Shown here piece after piece: positions 61,645-64,000 of a stretch of 64,000 bases of DNA (position 1 is the first letter of the stretch; every line of letters starts with the position of its first letter). Under the pieces are notes generated by a model. That model saw only the letters and a program-made list of their open reading frames with translations, ran no database searches and was not told the DNA's origin. The stretch is taken from the NCBI RefSeq assembly GCF_012927185.1, contig NZ_JABBGB010000001.1, forward strand, positions 1,240,001 through 1,304,000, read 5' to 3'. A program made the position numbers and the translations under genes. This stretch comes from Pseudoflavitalea sp. G-6-1-2 (GTDB taxonomy: Bacteria; Bacteroidota; Bacteroidia; Chitinophagales; Chitinophagaceae).

Positions 61645-62967
61645 TCAGTTTCTTACTGGCATGGTATAGGAAACCGGTGTGCCGCAATCGTAGTTGGCAA
61701 AACCATCGGTGAGGCCGCAGCTGCCGATATTGCTTCTGTTGTATTCGAAGAAGCTGGCTCTGTCCCAGGCAAGCTGCCGTATGATTTCATCTTTCGTTTT
61801 TACCATTATGTTGTAACCGAATGGCTCGATGGTGAATGCTTTGATAGTGGTTTTGATCGATCCTGAGAACGATTTGCTTCCTTCGGTATCTTCTTCATAG
61901 ATTCCGAAGACCTGCTGAATGTTTTTAGGTTCCCAGTTGGAGTCCCAAATGCTGTTCAAGGATTTCCATCTTTTTTTACGGATGTCCGATCGCTTCAGAT
62001 CTACCGAGATCACATTTTCCGGACTGGTGATCTGCCCTTCAGAATTCTGTTTCATAAAGCCATCGCCTCTGATGAACCGTAGCTCCGAGCCTCCGCCATT
62101 TCCAGTGAAGCTGATCAGGTGATCGTATTGACGGGTACAGCGCACATTGCCGAGGAGTACAGCATTGATGGGGGCCGGTGGTGGCGCGGGCGTGGCTGCC
62201 TGACCGCCGGATTGAGCAATGTGAGTAAGCTGAAGCTCGCAGTAATCATCGTTCACCCTAACATCTTTGTAGCAGGTTCTGCTGAGGCAATTGTAAGGTT
62301 CTCTTCCCGGAGCTTCGTTGGCATCTCTGTCTGCTGCTACCAGCGTGGCTCTGGGCCATTCCTGATCATCTCTGGGATTAACAGGTCTGTATACATCCGA
62401 GTAAGGGTTATAGATGCTGAGATCTTCCACATCGCCAGCATCTGTTACCGGATTCATGGTACCTCCGTTCAGTTCCATTCCCGTACTGATGGAATCTGCA
62501 GAACCGGCTGCTGTGTGGTACTTGATGGGTAATAGCTGCCAGTCGGACCCCGGCGTATACCCTTTGCGTGGCAATGAATTACTGAGAATGGGATAGTTGC
62601 CTGTAGCCAGACAGGAATCGAACTTTCGCTGAAATATGCCTGCACTAAGTCCGAACTGTTTGAAGCTGTCGGTCTGGTAAACCGGACTTAATCCCGGTGC
62701 CAGCAGATCTTTCAGCATGATGCGTTCATCGGCATAGTAACCACTCCAGATGGCTGCCTGCGCTTCCCTGAATGCATCGGGGTTCTGATAGATCTGTTCG
62801 AGCATGGCTGCGAACTCCTGATGCAGTTTTGCTTTTTGTTTTCCTTCGGGTGTTAGTGGCAGACCGTCGGGGTTTCTGTTGATGGAATCGAGGTTTCTGT
62901 TGCAGGAAGAAATGTACAGGCCAATGATGCCTGTAAAAATGATAAGGAGAAATCCAGATAGTTTCAT
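61645..62967 (-). CDS. Unrecognised lipoprotein
   Basis: A 440-residue protein with a lipoprotein signal: hydrophobic residues 5-20 ending YISSC (Cys about 22). The rest is rich in Asn, Asp, Pro and Tyr with about six cysteines (for example NCLSRTCYKDV, GSCGLTDGFANYDCG), suggesting disulfides or a metal site. A Pro/Ala linker (TPAPPPAPI) separates an N-terminal from a C-terminal domain of about 190 residues. I recognise no family. It is a single-gene unit with its own promoter (63013-63020), lying between DUF1015 and serC. Confidence 0.78.
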   Translation of the reverse strand: MKLSGFLLIIFTGIIGLYISSCNRNLDSINRNPDGLPLTPEGKQKAKLHQEFAAMLEQIYQNPDAFREAQAAIWSGYYADERIMLKDLLAPGLSPVYQTDSFKQFGLSAGIFQRKFDSCLATGNYPILSNSLPRKGYTPGSDWQLLPIKYHTAAGSADSISTGMELNGGTMNPVTDAGDVEDLSIYNPYSDVYRPVNPRDDQEWPRATLVAADRDANEAPGREPYNCLSRTCYKDVRVNDDYCELQLTHIAQSGGQAATPAPPPAPINAVLLGNVRCTRQYDHLISFTGNGGGSELRFIRGDGFMKQNSEGQITSPENVISVDLKRSDIRKKRWKSLNSIWDSNWEPKNIQQVFGIYEEDTEGSKSFSGSIKTTIKAFTIEPFGYNIMVKTKDEIIRQLAWDRASFFEYNRSNIGSCGLTDGFANYDCGTPVSYTMPVRN

Positions 62968-63012
62968 GAGAGTAAGTTTATTGTTTCGGTTATCGGTTTT
63001 CGATCACCGTTA

Positions 63013-63020
63013 CAAACATA
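63013..63020 (-). promoter_or_regulatory. Minus-strand -7 element TATGTTTG for the lipoprotein gene
   Basis: The plus strand reads CAAACATA; TATGTTTG lies 45 bp before the start at 62967. Confidence 0.5.
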
Positions 63021-63154
63021 AGGGCGGATGAAATTGAACAGAACAGGTCAGTAGTAATGAGGTTGAAATATAGCTGTAGGTTGTATTGTAGCGGGTAGAG
63101 CGATAAAATTGTGGGTGGGACAAGAATGAATGTTTAGAAATTAGTGCATAAAAA

Positions 63155-63184
63155 AAGAAGCAGCATTTTGAGATGCTGCTTCTT
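63155..63184 (-). terminator. Intrinsic terminator of serC
   Basis: A 12-bp stem (63155-63166 with 63173-63184) and a 6-nt loop are followed on the minus strand by a T run. Confidence 0.88.
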
Positions 63185-63221
63185 CATTCTTTTATTTTTT
63201 TGCTGAATTTCTGCTCAGCGA

Positions 63222-64000
63222 TTATCCATTCTTCTTTGCAAAATCATGCATCAATGAAGTGAGCGCTTCCACGCTGCCCAACGTCATCGCATTGTACAAC
63301 GAAACCCTGAAGCCACCTGAAGACCTGTGACCTTTAACTCCGATCATTCCATTTTCCTTGCAGGTATCGAGGAAGGCTTTTTCCAGCGCAGGATCTTCGA
63401 TCACAAAACAAACGTTCATCTTGCTGCGGTCTTCTTTCGCTACTGTACCCTTGAATATTGGCAGTGCGTCGATAGTGTTGTACAGCAATGCTGCTTTCTG
63501 ATTGTTGATCTTCTCAATGGCAGATACACCTCCCTGAGCTTTCAGCCAGCGGAGTGTGAGCATGCACACATAGATGGCAAAAACAGGCGGAGTGTTCAGC
63601 AGTGATCCGTTCTCGATATGATTGCGGTAATCCATCATGGTAGGCAGCTGCCTGTCCACCTTTCCGAGAATATCTTTTTTCACTATCACGAGATTCACGC
63701 CGGCTGCGCCTACGTTCTTCTGTGCTCCTGCGTAAATGAGATCGAATTTATTGAAGTCGAGCTCGCAGCTGAGAATATCACTGCTCATGTCGCAAACCAG
63801 CGGTACGCCTGCATTGTAGAAGGCAGAGTAATCGTGCCACTGAGTTCCGTAGATGGTATTGTTGGAAGTAAGGTGAAGATATTTCGCAGTTCTTGGAAAC
63901 TGGAAATTCTTAGGAAGCTGGCGGTAGCCGGATTCTTTTCCGCTGCACACCACTTCTACATGCCCGTACAATTTTGCTTCTTTGATAGCTTTGGAAGCCC
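63222..64000 (-). CDS. serC: Phosphoserine aminotransferase SerC (5' end outside window)
   Basis: The C-terminal 259 residues of the PLP-dependent enzyme that makes phosphoserine in serine synthesis. The Schiff-base Lys is in YAGAQKNVGAAGVNL, and SNNTIYGTQWHDY, RSSGGFRVSLYNAM and KGHRSSGG are further SerC motifs. The frame runs past the window edge, so the N-terminus is missing. A terminator follows. Nearby DUF1015 fits the usual serine-synthesis neighbourhood of Bacteroidota. Confidence 0.95.
   Translation of the reverse strand, partial: ASKAIKEAKLYGHVEVVCSGKESGYRQLPKNFQFPRTAKYLHLTSNNTIYGTQWHDYSAFYNAGVPLVCDMSSDILSCELDFNKFDLIYAGAQKNVGAAGVNLVIVKKDILGKVDRQLPTMMDYRNHIENGSLLNTPPVFAIYVCMLTLRWLKAQGGVSAIEKINNQKAALLYNTIDALPIFKGTVAKEDRSKMNVCFVIEDPALEKAFLDTCKENGMIGVKGHRSSGGFRVSLYNAMTLGSVEALTSLMHDFAKKNG

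Noticed and set aside
1-64000. rRNA, tRNA, CRISPR arrays, insertion sequences, integrases or prophage genes
   Set aside because: None was seen; the intergenic regions lack the expected motifs or repeated spacers, and no transposase or integrase is encoded.

Overview
The window comes from a member of the Bacteroidota, most likely the Chitinophagaceae. The evidence is a type IX secretion (T9SS) C-terminal sorting domain on a large surface protein, many promoters with the Bacteroidota -7 element TAnnTTTG, few purine-rich ribosome sites, lipoproteins of Bacteroidota type, and familiar neighbourhoods of this group (suf operon ending in a DUF59 protein, DUF1015 near serC, pirin/YceI/OsmC cluster). 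No rRNA, tRNA, CRISPR array, insertion sequence or prophage was seen. The region looks like chromosomal backbone with several poorly described systems. Two genes run off the ends (a SWIM-type protein at the left, serC at the right).

Layout. 1-6698: five co-directional genes (SWIM-type protein, DUF5691-like protein, MoxR AAA+ ATPase of the YehL kind, DUF5682-like protein with TraB/TIKI-like motifs, von Willebrand A protein), a MoxR/vWA chaperone-like system. 6770-13510: a VOC protein, a GlxA-type regulator, a START-like protein, a lipoprotein fusing a GHL10 glycosidase to a peptidoglycan amidase, and a FadR-type regulator with an Fsr-type exporter sharing one operator motif. 13737-17130: two pirins, a small GNAT, YceI, and an OsmC-ferredoxin fusion. 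17573-20769: a small unknown protein, an AlkA-type glycosylase overlapping tail-to-tail with an Ada-like zinc protein, and a PAS histidine kinase. 21238-26627: a five-gene set (two coiled-coil proteins, a substrate-binding/OmpA fusion, a NitT/TauT-type permease and an ATPase) whose layout suggests an envelope-spanning ABC machine with no assigned function. 26724-28128: DinD and a GNAT.

28332-34621 is the suf iron-sulfur assembly operon (A-type carrier, B, C, D, S, E, DUF59). 34886-41078 is an RND efflux operon on the minus strand with its own ArsR repressor and two identical operator sites. 41532-47118 holds two PAP2 phosphatases and a seven-repeat FG-GAP protein with a T9SS tail. 47808-48821 is an AraC regulator. 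49575-53495 is a two-component system with probable targets: arrays of TTTAAT hexamers at exact 11-bp steps precede the regulator gene, a small membrane protein and a universal stress protein, and more weakly a glycogen-binding-like protein. 53599-64000, all minus strand, carries a short-chain dehydrogenase, a decarboxylase/acetyltransferase pair, a long-chain acyl-CoA ligase, a TPR protein, DUF1015, a lipoprotein and serC.

The strongest candidates for undescribed biology are the 21238-26627 ABC/OmpA system, the YehL-type system at the left edge, and the TTTAAT regulon at 49575-53056. All functional statements come from reading motifs by eye; no database search was run.
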